Part shown: piece after piece, positions 33,165 to 40,702 of the stretch
How positions within the stretch are numbered: position 1 is the first letter of the stretch
How the letters are laid out: the number at the start of each line of letters is the position of its first letter
Assembly (NCBI RefSeq): GCF_041361465.1
Contig: NZ_JBGKAC010000001.1
Span: 2,604,001 to 2,668,000, forward strand
Origin: Halobaculum sp. MBLA0143
GTDB taxonomy: Archaea; Halobacteriota; Halobacteria; Halobacteriales; Haloferacaceae
Length of the DNA stretch: 64,000 bases
Reading direction: 5' to 3'
Program-made: the position numbers and the translations under genes
Notes under the pieces: generated by a model
Told to the model about the DNA's origin: nothing
What the model saw: only the letters and a program-made list of their open reading frames with translations
The model's database searches: none

Positions 33165-35059
33165 TCCGACAGCGCGGCGAGGTCGAACTCGAAGCCGGCG
33201 ACGGGCAGTTCCAGGTCGTGGTTCACGAGTACCTCCGGGTGGAGCTCGCCGATCACGCCCGCCTGCTGGCCGTCGACTACGACCCGTGCAGTCCGGCCGT
33301 CGATGAACGACGGGTGGTCCGTCGCGGGCGTCGCCAGGTCCGCGTCGACGGCGTCACACAGCGCCTGGAGCCGTGCTTTGGCGTCCTCGTAGCTGGCGTC
33401 CGTCCGGGCGAGCACGGCCGCGACGTGACGCGTCTCCGCGACGTTCGTCGGCTCCGTCTCGTCCTCGTGGGCGACGAACCCGACCTCTGCCACGTCTTGG
33501 GGGTACGCCCGGTGGGTGTTGTTCTCCAGCAGCTGGAGCAACGACGGCAGCGCCCAGGTCCGTAGCTGGGTGTACGCTTCGCTGTACGGCGACGTGATCT
33601 CCGCGGCCGGCTCCGCGCCGAAGGCGTCGACGTCCGGACTCGGGTCCAGGCCGAACAGTTCGTAGTTCCGTTCCGGCGCCGTCATGTGGAAGTTCAGCGC
33701 CTCCTCGAATCCGAGCCCGACGAGCGTCGTCCGGACGGCGTTCTCCAGCCGCGACCGCTCGTGACGGCCGCCGACCGTGCCCACGTCCGGCAGCGTCGGC
33801 TCCAGTTCGCCGAAGCCGTACGCCCGCCCGACGTCGTCGACGAGGTCCATCGGGTGGAGCACGTCCACTCGGTACGGCGGCACGGTCACGTCGTACACCG
33901 TCTCCTCGCCCAGCGAGTAGGCGGCGTCCAGCCCGGATCGCTCGAACAGGTCGACGACCTCGTCTGGCTCCAGGTCGACACCGAGGGTGGACTCGATCTG
34001 TTCGTGTGAGACGGACTTCTCGTCGGTCGAGAGGTTCGGCCGGAGCAGTTCCGGCCCGTACTCCTCCGGGTGGGTCGCCCCGTCGGCGTACTCCACGCGC
34101 ACGTCCTCCAGCTGCCCGCCCCGGGCGACGAGGGCGTAACAGATCACGGTACACATCCGGTCGATGGTCCACTGGTCCGTCCCGGTCAGCTCGACGAACA
34201 GGTCACGGGAGTTCGTCGTCACCTCCGTCCGTTGGCCGTTGATCACCGGCGGGAACGAGAACAGCCCACGGTCGTCGTAGATCGCGGGGTACCGGTCGTA
34301 GTCGGCGACCAACTCCGCGTACGTCTCGCCGGTCGGGTGGTCCGCGAGCACGTCCGCCGGCGTCGCGCCGGTGTCGCCGACCGCCATCGCCTCGTGGTCC
34401 AACGGGACGAACCGGTCGCCGTCCGGCTCGATCCCGCGGTAGGTGATCGACTTCTGGGGCGCGCGAGCGGTCGTCTCCTCGGTCTGCTTGGGCTCTACGT
34501 CCCGTGTCGTCACCGTCGGCGCCTCGATTGGGTCCTCGTCGGCCGGGTCCCGTTCCCCGTCGTCCGTCGAGGTCGGCTCCGTGTCGTCGACGCCGGCGCC
34601 GACGGGCTGTTCACCCTTCAGCATCGTCAGATCGTGGATCCCGATCGCGCCCTTCGCGCGTTCGCGGCCCATCGTTGCGTGGAGCTTCTCCTGGAGCTGG
34701 ATCAGCGACTCCAGGGCCGCGTCGTCCAGGTCCACCCCGCGGACGACCGCGCCGGTGACGTACGGCCGCTCGTCCGGGACGGTCGCCTCCACCTCGATCA
34801 CCCAGTCGGCGTCGTTCGTCTCCGGGACGTGCACGCCGCGGGCGTCGCCGTACTGGTAGCGGAGCGACCGCGCGACTCCTTCCACCGAGAGACGGTCGAG
34901 TCGGTCGGGAGCGAACTCGAACTGGAGGGCCCCCTCGTCCGTCTCCCCCTCGTACTCCAGGCCGAGTTCGAACAGGTCCTCGCGGAACTCCTCGTCCGTC
35001 TTCTCCTCGTGGCCGGTCAGCGCTCGCAGTTCGTCCGTGTCGATGTCTACGACTGGCAT
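33161..35059 (-). CDS. pheT: Phenylalanyl-tRNA synthetase beta subunit
   Basis: A 632-residue archaeal-type beta subunit that pairs with PheS to charge tRNA-Phe. It shows the N-terminal MPVVDIDTDEL, the B3/B4 editing-type segment (YDDRGLFSFPPVINGQRT, split by the FPPVING motif), the B5 domain (DLEPDEVVDLFERSGLDA) and a C-terminal catalytic-like domain with GRAYGFGELEP and GFEEALNFHMT. A disordered acidic insertion is visible around residues 155-200 (TEPTSTDDGERDPADED). It lies 64 bases downstream of pheS on the same strand. The stop codon falls within a tandem repeat array. Confidence 0.96.
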   Translation of the reverse strand: MPVVDIDTDELRALTGHEEKTDEEFREDLFELGLEYEGETDEGALQFEFAPDRLDRLSVEGVARSLRYQYGDARGVHVPETNDADWVIEVEATVPDERPYVTGAVVRGVDLDDAALESLIQLQEKLHATMGRERAKGAIGIHDLTMLKGEQPVGAGVDDTEPTSTDDGERDPADEDPIEAPTVTTRDVEPKQTEETTARAPQKSITYRGIEPDGDRFVPLDHEAMAVGDTGATPADVLADHPTGETYAELVADYDRYPAIYDDRGLFSFPPVINGQRTEVTTNSRDLFVELTGTDQWTIDRMCTVICYALVARGGQLEDVRVEYADGATHPEEYGPELLRPNLSTDEKSVSHEQIESTLGVDLEPDEVVDLFERSGLDAAYSLGEETVYDVTVPPYRVDVLHPMDLVDDVGRAYGFGELEPTLPDVGTVGGRHERSRLENAVRTTLVGLGFEEALNFHMTAPERNYELFGLDPSPDVDAFGAEPAAEITSPYSEAYTQLRTWALPSLLQLLENNTHRAYPQDVAEVGFVAHEDETEPTNVAETRHVAAVLARTDASYEDAKARLQALCDAVDADLATPATDHPSFIDGRTARVVVDGQQAGVIGELHPEVLVNHDLELPVAGFEFDLAALSE

Positions 35060-35123
35060 TCTGTGACCTCCATCTCCATCTCCGTCTCCGTCGGTCGGGT
35101 CGCGTCGGTCGTCGCTCGATCCA

Positions 35124-36644
35124 TCAGTACGGCACCTCCGCGTTCCGCAGGAACTCCAGGTCCGCGAGCGTCCCGTGGAGGTCGCGGATGTCCTCGGCGC
35201 CCGTGGCCAGCATCGCCAGCCGTTCCAGAGCGAGCCCCCAGGCCATCACGTCGCCGTCGACACCCAACGGCGACAACACCTCCTCGCGGAAGATCCCGGA
35301 GTTGCCGATCTCGATCAGTTCGCCCGTCTCCGGGTGTTCGCCGAACAGCTCGAAGCTCGGTTCCGTGTACGGGTTGTAGTGGGGCTTGAACTGCACGTCC
35401 GTGATGCCGAACTGGCGGTAGAACTCCTCGAAGGTGCCCATCAGATCCCGGACGGACAGCTCGTCGGCCAACACCCACCCCTCGATCTGGAAGAACTCCA
35501 GGAGGTGGGTGGCGTCTAAGGTGTCGTTGCGGTACACCTTCTCGACGGAGAAGTAACGCTGTGGCGGGTCGACGTCCTCGCCGGCCACCCCCGAGAGGTA
35601 CCGCATCGACAGCGACGTCGTGTGTCCTCGCAGCGCGACGGACCGCGCGAACGACTCACTCCACGGGGAGTGGTAGCCGTCGCCGTCCTCGCCGACACCG
35701 TCGCGGTGGGCCGACCCCACCCGGTCGATCAGCTCCTGTGGAATCTCTTCGGCCGGCCCCACGTCCAGCGCGAACCGATCCCAGTGGGTCCGAGCCGGGT
35801 GGTCCTGGGGCATGAACAGGCAGTCGTTGATCCAGAAGTCCGCGTCCGCGTGTGGGCCGTCCATCTCCTGGAACCCCATCCCGACGAGCACGTCCTTCAC
35901 GCGGTCGGCGTACGACCGCAGAACGTGTCTCCGGCCGCCCTGTGTCTCCGGGGCGTCCGCCTCTACGTCGTACTCCGTGAACTCGACGTCCTCCCACTCG
36001 CCGGAGGTGAGCAGTTCCGGCGTGAGCCGATCCACCGTCTCGGCCGCCTCGACGCCCGTCATCAGCGCGTCGACACCGTCGTCGGTGAGCCGAATCTCTC
36101 GGGTCGTGCTGCTGTCGACTTCGGCGAGTCCGCGGGACTCCAGTCGGTCGTAGACGTTGTCGATCTTTTCGGGTTCGACTCTCGTCACTGGCTTCTCTGC
36201 GAGTTCTGCGAGCCGTTCGGTCTCACGGCCCATGTCGTCTGGATCGTACTCTGCGGCAGCAGTGATCTGACCGTCCTCGATTTCACCACAGCCCTTGCGG
36301 CTGTAGTTGGCGAGCGCAATGTCGACCTCCGGGCCACCGAGGTCCGCCTCGCCGATTGCTCGACCCATCTCAACCGGCTCACCGTCACTCAGTCGGGCGA
36401 CAGCCCTGTAGAGTCGAATCTCTGGAAGCCCATCTTCCACGTACTGGCGTCCCTCGTCGGTGATGCTGACGTGCTGTACCCTCCGTTCGTTGATCTCGAC
36501 CAGACCGTGGTCGCGGAGTTCGAACGCCGCCTGTGTGATCGACTGTCCATCGAAGCCTGTCTCCTCTGCGAGATCCTCGACAGACTGCCAGTCGTTCGCA
36601 CTGACTGTGTTCAGCAGTTCGACCTGTTTTTCTGGAAGTTTCAT
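35124..36644 (-). CDS. pheS: Phenylalanyl-tRNA synthetase alpha subunit, mosaic
   Basis: A 506-residue alpha subunit. The N-terminal third is the tRNA-binding winged-helix set (MKLPEKQVELL... onward); the catalytic class II domain follows with motif 2 DATHLLEFFQIEGWVL and motif 3 GLALERLAML. The ATG at 36644 matches the family start; longer upstream frames are not needed. Oddity: codons from 36644 to about 36100 are much richer in A/T endings (AAA CTT CCA GAA) than the rest of the gene, and a second, GC-rich N-terminal fragment of pheS lies immediately upstream. I infer that the 5' part was replaced by recombination with foreign DNA while the catalytic part is native. pheT follows at 64 bases. 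Confidence 0.93.
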   Translation of the reverse strand: MKLPEKQVELLNTVSANDWQSVEDLAEETGFDGQSITQAAFELRDHGLVEINERRVQHVSITDEGRQYVEDGLPEIRLYRAVARLSDGEPVEMGRAIGEADLGGPEVDIALANYSRKGCGEIEDGQITAAAEYDPDDMGRETERLAELAEKPVTRVEPEKIDNVYDRLESRGLAEVDSSTTREIRLTDDGVDALMTGVEAAETVDRLTPELLTSGEWEDVEFTEYDVEADAPETQGGRRHVLRSYADRVKDVLVGMGFQEMDGPHADADFWINDCLFMPQDHPARTHWDRFALDVGPAEEIPQELIDRVGSAHRDGVGEDGDGYHSPWSESFARSVALRGHTTSLSMRYLSGVAGEDVDPPQRYFSVEKVYRNDTLDATHLLEFFQIEGWVLADELSVRDLMGTFEEFYRQFGITDVQFKPHYNPYTEPSFELFGEHPETGELIEIGNSGIFREEVLSPLGVDGDVMAWGLALERLAMLATGAEDIRDLHGTLADLEFLRNAEVPY

Positions 36645-36669
36645 CTCTTGGAGTCTCTCTGTTGTCTCG

Positions 36670-37194
36670 TCAGTTAGCAGTTCGGTGACGGTGCGTTCGT
36701 CGAGCGTTGTCGAGCCAAAGGGTTGGTGACTGACCCACCGCCGCGTTCGCATCCGTGTAGTCTAAATAGCTACAGGCACCAGCACGGTACGAGGGCGAGC
36801 GGTCAAGTGGACGACATTGCGCCAACCTTCCAGACGAACTCTGTCGAGGTTGAAGTGCCAGGCTGATGTCCACCTCGTCGCCCTCCAGTCCGGACGCGCC
36901 GACGACCTGTCCCATCGGCGCGGACTCGTCGGCCGCGCCGGCGTCGACGGCGGCGTGGTACAGTTGTACTTCCGGAAGCGTGCCGTCGGCGTAGTCGCGC
37001 CCCTCGGCGGTGAGCGCCACCGTCTCCGTCGTCGTCTCGCTGACGGCGACGAACCCCTCGTCTCCGAGTTCGAACGCCGCCTGCGTCACCGTCTCTGGTT
37101 TCTCGCCGAGCTCTGCGGCGAGGTCGTCGATTCCCCTCGCTTCCGTCGCGCTTGCCGTCTCCAACAGCGCGACCTGTCTCTCCGGTAGTTGCAT
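36670..37194 (-). pseudogene. Truncated native-type pheS N-terminus
   Basis: The first about 113 codons (37194 down to about 36856) encode a good PheS winged-helix start: MQLPERQVALLE, DDLAAELGEKPETVTQAAFE, GTLPEVQLYHAAVDAGA and GDEVDISLA. This parallels intact PheS (MKLPEKQVELLN, PEIRLYRAVA, PEVDIALA). After that the sequence diverges and runs into unrelated codons up to the region just before intact pheS. Its codon use is GC-rich like the host. It seems to be the original 5' end of pheS, displaced when a foreign 5' end took its place. A free-standing RNA-binding protein is possible but less likely. Confidence 0.7.
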
Positions 37195-37212
37195 CTGAGT
37201 GTCGTGGTGTGT

Positions 37213-37331
37213 GTCGCGTCGTCAGTTAGCGGTTCCGGGACGGAGCCGTCTGTCCGCCCGTCGCGTCGGTCGGTTTCCCGCGGGCCGTCGCGTCGGCGGC
37301 GGCGCCGCGGTCCACCGGCCTCAGACGCGAC
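37213..37331 (-). promoter_or_regulatory. Attenuator-like region with alternative pairing 8-mers
   Basis: On the minus strand, GTCGCGTC forms the last codons of the Phe-rich short ORF (37324-37331). Its exact complement GACGCGAC follows three times, at 37287-37294, 37260-37267 and 37213-37220, the last close to the start codon of the truncated pheS copy. Any one can pair with the ORF end, so mutually exclusive hairpins are possible depending on ribosome position. The GTCGCGTC at the ORF end and the copy near the pheS start are also kept in the decayed second locus near 38200-38290. Confidence 0.45.
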
Positions 37332-37401
37332 CGAAGAAGAACCCGGCGTCGCCGCTGGCCTGCTCGCGGGCGGTGCCGTCGGTGGCGAGTCCGGGTGCCA
37401 T
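37321..37401 (-). CDS. Phe-rich short upstream ORF (possible pheS leader peptide)
   Basis: A 26-codon ORF, ATG at 37401 and TGA at 37321-37323, starts MAPGLATDGTAREQASG and ends DAGFFFGRV. Three consecutive TTC codons six residues before the end are what a Phe-sensing leader peptide would have, as in bacterial pheM. It lies about 125 bases upstream of the truncated pheS copy, on the same strand. A decayed relative (MALGRPTDGTTREQASAE, then SFS in place of FFF) precedes the second pheS fragment, showing that this ORF was part of the ancestral pheS 5' region. Leader function is inference; chance Phe codons are the alternative. Confidence 0.5.
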   Translation of the reverse strand: MAPGLATDGTAREQASGDAGFFFGRV

Positions 37402-37455
37402 GTGTGGCTGTGACGCCGGCCGCGGCAAAAAACTGTCGTGGGCTCGCCACCGACT

Positions 37456-37896
37456 CTACCGTGCCGCGAGCCACGCCTCCGCCTCGTCGCGGCTGTCGGT
37501 GACGGTGCGCTCGATGTCGTCGCCTTCGGTCGCCTCCATGACGTTGTCGACGGACATCGCCGCGACGACGGACTCCGGGTAGACGACCGCGAGGTGTTCT
37601 AGCCCCACCTCCTCCGCCCGCGGCGCCCAGTCGGTGAACGACCACTCCTGGTCCTCCTGGTCGAGTGTCCCCATCTCGCGGGAGTCGCCGAGCATCTTGA
37701 TCGCGTTCCGCTCTCGAGCCAACTCGATAGCCGCGTCCATCGCCTCGCGGAACGGATCGTCGGAGACGAATCCCTCCCACTCCAGCACTACACTGTCCAA
37801 CGTCTCGTCGTAGTACACCTCGACCGCGTCCCCCTGGTAGTACGGTATGCACGTGAGACAACGTCTAGCAAGAAAAAGGAGTAACGGATTTGCCAA
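37456..37896 (-). CDS. STAS/SpoIIAA-like domain protein
   Basis: A 146-residue protein whose body matches the SpoIIAA-like (STAS/SEC14) fold: a strand pair VEVYYDETLDSVVLEWEGF, a helix FREAMDAAIELARER, the strand KMLGDSREMG, then EDQEWSFTDWAPRA and GLEHLAVVYPESVVAAMSV. Bacterial homologues begin just before the first strand, so the odd, hydrophobic first 18 residues (MANPLLLFLARRCLTC) may be a misplaced start; no better in-frame start exists nearby. Function is unknown; such proteins may bind small ligands or act in signalling. It is embedded between two pheS-derived fragments. A T-run at 37427-37432 downstream probably terminates it. Confidence 0.65.
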   Translation of the reverse strand: MANPLLLFLARRCLTCIPYYQGDAVEVYYDETLDSVVLEWEGFVSDDPFREAMDAAIELARERNAIKMLGDSREMGTLDQEDQEWSFTDWAPRAEEVGLEHLAVVYPESVVAAMSVDNVMEATEGDDIERTVTDSRDEAEAWLAAR

Positions 37897-37994
37897 TCTG
37901 ACGCTTCGGTCACGAGAGTCGGCGGTCCGTCCGCCGGCCCCGAGTCCGTCGGGCAGTCACGACGCAGTGGGCCGTGGTGCGCACGGGAGTGCCG

Positions 37995-38157
37995 TCACGC
38001 GAACTCGCGGACGGACTCGAGCTTCCCCTCGCGGGTCGCCCTCCCGCGTCACCGTCGCCGGTTTCTTGTCGAGCCCCGCCGCGAGGTTATCGGTTCGGTT
38101 CGTCTCGGTTGCGTTATCCGTCCCCAAGGACGCAACCCGTCTCTCCGGTAGCTGCAT
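37995..38157 (-). pseudogene. Second pheS 5' fragment fused to a rio2 3' end
   Basis: From ATG at 38157 about 32 codons resemble the PheS start (MQLPERRVASL, NLAAGLDKKPATVT). Then a one-base shift leads into TREGKLESVREFA and a stop at 37995-37997, which copies the end of rio2 (GAFESVREFA). Twenty-seven bases at 37994-38020 are identical to 39695-39721, the true rio2 3' end. The piece is therefore a junction of two gene fragments left by recombination, without its own function. Confidence 0.7.
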
Positions 38158-38354
38158 GTGACTGTCGGGTGTCTGTCGCGTCGTCGGTTAGCGGGTCCGG
38201 GACGGAACCGTCCGTCGTGTGTGAGGCCAGCGGACCGCTGTGGGTCGCCGCCGCGACCCCCGGCGAGAGATCGACCGACGCGACGAGAGAAAGACCCGGT
38301 CTCGGCGCTGGCCTGCTCGCGGGTGGTGCCGTCAGTGGGGCGTCCGAGCGCCAT
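38158..38354 (-). other. Decayed copy of the pheS leader region
   Basis: Starting at the ATG complement at 38354, this stretch aligns with 37195-37401: MALGRPTDGTTREQASAE matches the leader ORF start, CGTCGCGTC is kept, and the segment just before the pheS fragment (CGCTAACCGACGACGCGAC) matches CGCTAACTGACGACGCGAC upstream of copy one. The Phe triplet has become Ser-Phe-Ser and the stop codon is lost. The first 40 bases of the gap to the regulator gene (38355-38395) hold nothing else. Confidence 0.6.
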
Positions 38355-38395
38355 GTGTGTCCGTGGCGGCCGATTCAGGACGCAGTCGCAGGCGT

Positions 38396-38836
38396 TCACT
38401 CTCGGTCCGGGCGTGGCGCGTCCGCGTACCGCTCAATCTCCGGTGTTGTCTCTAGTCGCTCGTACATCTCCCCTAGCGTTCCCTCCGCGCCGAGGAGGTC
38501 GAACCGCTCTAGCAGCTCCCGTCCCGTGTCCGTGAGCCCGTAGAAGCGGTACGGGAGGTCCCGGGTTCGTTCGCTCTCTGGGAGCGTGACTGTCTCGACG
38601 AGATCGTTCTCGATCAGGGTGTCGAGGTGCTCGCGGATCGTGCTACGGCTCTTAGTTGGGTTGACGTAGTCGAACTCCCGGAGCGTCGGTAGCTGCTCGG
38701 GGTGCGAGAGGATGTTCTGGACGAGGACGAATCTCGTCTCCTGAGTGAGGACGTTGACTCGTACTCTCGTCGATTGTATGTCCTCGTCTCTTCCATCCAT
38801 CGAAACGGGTTCGTTTGGTTTCGTGCTGTGTGACAT
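38396..38836 (-). CDS. Winged-helix transcriptional regulator
   Basis: A 146-residue DNA-binding protein of a common haloarchaeal type: VNVLTQETRFVLVQNILSHP, LPTLREFDYVNPTKSRSTIREHLDTLI (recognition helix STIREHL), wing DLPYRFYGLTDTGRELLERF and a C-terminal helix TLGEMYERLETTPEIERY. Relatives are often found near insertion sequences and proviruses. A 36-bp near-palindrome lies about 110 bases upstream of its start and could be its operator. The TIR/SLOG-like gene diverges from it, so the two share the intergenic region. It has medium GC and no effector domain. Confidence 0.82.
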   Translation of the reverse strand: MSHSTKPNEPVSMDGRDEDIQSTRVRVNVLTQETRFVLVQNILSHPEQLPTLREFDYVNPTKSRSTIREHLDTLIENDLVETVTLPESERTRDLPYRFYGLTDTGRELLERFDLLGAEGTLGEMYERLETTPEIERYADAPRPDRE

Positions 38837-38944
38837 CTTAGACTCTTACTACGATCTTGCTTGTCAGTGAGTACAACCGGCGGAGTTCGATCCAGCCCCG
38901 TCGTACACACGTCAGTCTGTTCGCGTTGCTTCTCTGCCTCTGTA

Positions 38945-38980
38945 GTTCACGAGTGGCCGGTCGACCGGCCACCCGTGAAC
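38945..38980. promoter_or_regulatory. 36-bp near-perfect palindrome
   Basis: Two 18-base arms meet without a loop: GTTCACGAGTGGCCGGTC and GACCGGCCACCCGTGAAC, with a single mismatch (A against G position). It lies between the divergent regulator and TIR/SLOG-like genes. An operator, a recombination site or a cruciform-forming element are all possible. Confidence 0.65.
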
Positions 38981-39040
38981 TGGCAGGTCCTCTGCTGTAT
39001 ACAGATACGTATCCAAGCAAGTATAGTCTTTTCGGCCTGA

Positions 39041-39084
39041 ACCACATCGGTTCACACCGATGTGGTCGTAAGCCACTTAAATCC
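39041..39084 (+). promoter_or_regulatory. Hairpin operator candidate and TATA box of the TIR/SLOG-like gene
   Basis: A perfect 11-base inverted repeat, ACCACATCGGT at 39041-39051 and ACCGATGTGGT at 39056-39066 with a TCAC spacer, lies directly upstream of a TATA-like CTTAAATCC (39076-39084). The TATA is centred about 26 bases before the ATG at 39105, fitting a leaderless transcript. Dyad symmetry next to the BRE/TATA suggests an activator or repressor site. Confidence 0.6.
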
Positions 39085-39104
39085 GACTCTCCTATCACTG
39101 CGAC

Positions 39105-39674
39105 ATGACGGACACAAACTCTTTAGACGTGAAAGAACGAGCGCGAGAGCACTCGACGGGCGAACTGACTCCGAGCGAGTACGAGGCGCTCAATCACTAC
39201 CGGGCGGATTGGGCGGACGTAGCTGCCACGGCCGAACACCGAGTGTTCGTTCTCGGGAGCTTCGCAGAAGATGATGTCCGCCGTGTAAACGAGGTGAAAG
39301 AGTACGTGAACCAGCGAGCTGGCGATGGGCTGGTCGCGTACAGAATGGACGACTTCGTTCAGACCGAACAACAGCAGCTGAACGCCCTATTGAAGTTCAA
39401 ACTGCTGGCGGACGACTCCGACCAGATTGTCCTCGTCTGTGAACACGACAGAGGAGGTCAAGTGGTAGAGCAGGTGCTGCTGGTGGAGTCGAGCGCCTAC
39501 CGAAACAAGACTCACATCTTGAAGCGACGTTATCCCGACGAAGAGGAGAAAGAGCACTACAGTTGGATGCAGTCGAACGGAGTGTTCGAGGTTTTTTCTC
39601 GCCACGGTCACGTCCACGAGTGGCGGTCTCCAGAGGCGTTCTCTGAGACAGTCGAGCTACTCTTCGATAGCTAA
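39105..39674 (+). CDS. TIR/SLOG-like nucleotide-binding protein (tentative)
   Basis: A 189-residue soluble protein. After a charged N-terminal helix it shows HRVFVLGSFAEDD (strand and loop), a helix VNEVKEYVNQ, GLVAYRMDDF, LLKFKLLADDSDQIVLVCEHD and GGQVVEQVLLVES with a conserved-looking Glu. The alternation of strands and helices and the position of this Glu resemble TIR or nucleoside-deoxyribosyltransferase/SLOG-like domains that sense or cleave nucleotides, and some of these act in defence. I cannot assign it more firmly. Medium-GC codons, a private promoter with inverted repeat and a divergent regulator suggest an accessory stress or defence gene. Confidence 0.5.
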   Translation: MTDTNSLDVKERAREHSTGELTPSEYEALNHYRADWADVAATAEHRVFVLGSFAEDDVRRVNEVKEYVNQRAGDGLVAYRMDDFVQTEQQQLNALLKFKLLADDSDQIVLVCEHDRGGQVVEQVLLVESSAYRNKTHILKRRYPDEEEKEHYSWMQSNGVFEVFSRHGHVHEWRSPEAFSETVELLFDS

Positions 39675-39695
39675 CCTCCGACGGGAGCCTCAGTG

Positions 39696-40601
39696 TCACG
39701 CGAACTCGCGGACGGACTCGAACGCACCGTCCCGAATCGCCTGCGCGACCGCCCGCTCGTCGACCGCGGGCGTCTCGTTGGGGTACTTCCGGGCGAAGTA
39801 CCCGATCAGGTTCTCCACGTCCCGATCCAGCAGTTCGCCGGCGTTCTCGTGGTCGGTGTCGACGGACTGTGGCCAGTCGAAGATCACGACGCCGTCCTCG
39901 CCGACGGCGACGTTGTACTCCGAGAGGTCGGCGTGGACGTAGCCGGCGCGGTAGGCGGTGGCGACCTCGCGGAGGATCAGATCCAACACGCCGACGACCT
40001 GTTGTGACTCCAGACGGGCGTCCGCCAGCTCCGGCCCGGGCAGCTTCTCCATGACGATGGCGTGGCGGTTGTGGTCGATCGGCCGCGGGACGGACACGTC
40101 CGGGTACAGCGTCTCCAGCGTCTCGTGTTCTCGTTCGGCCGCCTTCCGGGCGGTGTACAGCCAGGAGACGTGGTCGCGGTCGGCGGTGTAGTCGCGGGAC
40201 TCCATCACCTCCCGGAAGTTGGTGTACCCCTCGCGGTGGAACTTCAGCGCGAACGAACGGTACGACGACACCTCGTACACGTCCGACTCCTTGCCGACGC
40301 CGAGCGGGGCGCCGACCCCCTCGACAGTGTCGCGCTCGGCGAACGTGTGGAGCGCGAGCGCGTCGTACCCCTCGAAGGCGAGTCGGTAGCCGTCGTACTG
40401 GATCGTCTTCCCCTCGACGAGGTCGCGGTCGCTACAACGGTCGAGCCTGTACGCCGTCTCCTCGTCCGTGAGACCGGCGAACTCCGGCAGCTTCTCGCGG
40501 GCGACCCACTCCGAGAACCGCATCCCCTGCTCGACGCCCGAGAGGAGGTAGAAGTCCTCCGTCTCGAGTTCGCGGACGACGCCGGCGACGTTCTCGACCA
40601 T
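39696..40601 (-). CDS. rio2: RIO2 serine/threonine kinase
   Basis: A 301-residue atypical kinase required for small-subunit ribosome maturation. It has the N-terminal winged helix (YLLSGVEQGMRFSEWVA, LPEFAGLTDEE), P-loop-like GVGKESDVYE, catalytic Lys in FALKFHREG, hinge IVMEKLPG, catalytic loop VHADLSEYNV and metal Asp in VIFDWPQSVD. These are RIO2 hallmarks. The last 27 bases are duplicated at 37994-38020. It diverges from the histidine kinase gene across about 100 bases. Confidence 0.95.
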   Translation of the reverse strand: MVENVAGVVRELETEDFYLLSGVEQGMRFSEWVAREKLPEFAGLTDEETAYRLDRCSDRDLVEGKTIQYDGYRLAFEGYDALALHTFAERDTVEGVGAPLGVGKESDVYEVSSYRSFALKFHREGYTNFREVMESRDYTADRDHVSWLYTARKAAEREHETLETLYPDVSVPRPIDHNRHAIVMEKLPGPELADARLESQQVVGVLDLILREVATAYRAGYVHADLSEYNVAVGEDGVVIFDWPQSVDTDHENAGELLDRDVENLIGYFARKYPNETPAVDERAVAQAIRDGAFESVREFA

Positions 40602-40702
40602 ACCGACGGTCGGCGGTCGAGCGGGAAAAGCGTCGCGTCGTCGGAGCGTAGCAGCGTTCTTCGATTGAAATAAGTTGCTCCAGTCGTACTGTATGTGTAC
40701 TC

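Noticed and set aside
38838-39098. Small ORFs crossing the 36-bp palindrome
   Set aside because: The apparent similarity of the frames on both strands (VAGRPATREL on each) is a consequence of the palindrome itself, not of two genes.
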